Origin: Collimonas sp. PA-H2 | GTDB lineage: Bacteria > Pseudomonadota > Gammaproteobacteria > Burkholderiales > Burkholderiaceae_D | Length of the DNA: 64,000 nucleotides | Assembly (NCBI RefSeq): GCF_002564105.1 | Contig: NZ_PDBX01000001.1 | Coordinates: 2,604,001-2,668,000 of the forward strand | Direction of reading: 5' to 3' | Shown: one piece after another, positions 63,732 through 64,000 of the stretch | How the letters are laid out: every line of letters starts with the position of its first letter | Position numbering within the stretch: the stretch's first letter is position 1 | The notes under the pieces: model-generated | Databases searched by the model: none | The model's input: only the letters and a program-made list of their open reading frames with translations | Told to the model about the DNA's origin: nothing | Program-made: the position numbers and the translations under genes

Positions 63732-64000
63732 TCAGTGGTTCAGGATTAACTGCTGGATGAAATTGCTGACAATTTTGTCGACCGTCCATATGGTGTGTCC
63801 AAGGATGGCGTCCTGGTTGACTACGATGCAGAGCAAATAGGGATATTTATGGCCGACCGGACGGAAAATGATTTTTCCTTTCGGGGTTTCAAGCATCAAA
63901 CGATCGCAGCCATCGAAGTCCACCTCTTTACCTAGCGAGCGCGCTATGGCAATCAGGGAACTGGTCATCGCCGACAGGCGGGCCGCACTGAATTTTTGTC
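63732..64000 (-). CDS. Second roadblock/LC7-like protein, C-terminal part (truncated by window end)
   Basis: The frame stays open to position 64000, so only the C-terminal 88 or so residues are seen. They read KFSAARLSAMTSSLIAIARSLGKEVDFDGCDRLMLETPKGKIIFRPV (in part), typical of roadblock regulators. The pairing with the neighbouring roadblock gene suggests an MglB-type heteromer or a two-subunit GTPase-activating module; a GTPase gene would be sought beyond the window. Confidence 0.75.
   Translation of the reverse strand, partial: QKFSAARLSAMTSSLIAIARSLGKEVDFDGCDRLMLETPKGKIIFRPVGHKYPYLLCIVVNQDAILGHTIWTVDKIVSNFIQQLILNH

Overview
The window looks like chromosome of a GC-rich betaproteobacterium, most likely Burkholderiales/Oxalobacteraceae and Collimonas-like. 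Pointers are an autotransporter with an extended ESPR-type signal peptide, a DUF4148 mini-protein, a ParD-like/MetAP pair, a betaproteobacterial-style minor pilin cluster and many LysR regulators. The genus is inferred from gene content, not from a marker gene. I see no rRNA, tRNA, CRISPR array or intact insertion sequence.

Layout. 1-9 kb: a divergent efflux locus (HlyD adaptor, partial / OprM-type lipoprotein) around a nested palindromic operator, a MepK-like murein peptidase, an HD-GYP/LuxR regulator, copCD, a periplasmic alpha/beta hydrolase, a LysE exporter and an orphan phosphate-binding protein. 9-16 kb: one 2224-residue autotransporter whose passenger holds nine near-identical 98-residue repeats. 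16.5-22 kb: free methionine-R-sulfoxide reductase, then a Nac-like LysR regulator divergent from an MFS / CoA-transferase / methylmalonyl-CoA-decarboxylase-like operon. 22-29 kb: a drug-type MFS exporter, then the most unusual locus, a single protein joining a DyP heme peroxidase to a glycyl-radical-enzyme (PFL-like) domain. It is divergent from a JmjC oxygenase, with a perfect 30-bp palindrome between them.

29-44 kb: a TonB-dependent receptor with a terminator-like hairpin in its leader, a lower-GC stretch with a LysR gene and a quinone oxidoreductase, two hydrolases, an MFS transporter, an S9 prolyl-oligopeptidase-like enzyme, the ParD-like/MetAP pair, LysR/DUF4148 and DoxX. 44-50 kb: an aegerolysin-family protein with an unknown co-oriented neighbour, divergent from a large XRE/degenerate cyclase/AAA/TPR (STAND-type) regulator. 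50-54 kb: a periplasmic-sensor histidine kinase and a NarL-type response regulator, convergent. 54-61.4 kb: minor pilin operon pilE-fimT-pilV-pilW-pilX-pilY1, followed by a TonB-like protein. 62-64 kb: a solute-binding protein and two roadblock/LC7 proteins, the last cut by the window end.

The strongest candidates for new biology are the DyP-glycyl-radical fusion with its JmjC partner and shared palindrome (23950-28930), and the bacterial aegerolysin locus (44335-45725). Functions come from motif reading alone; no database search was possible.
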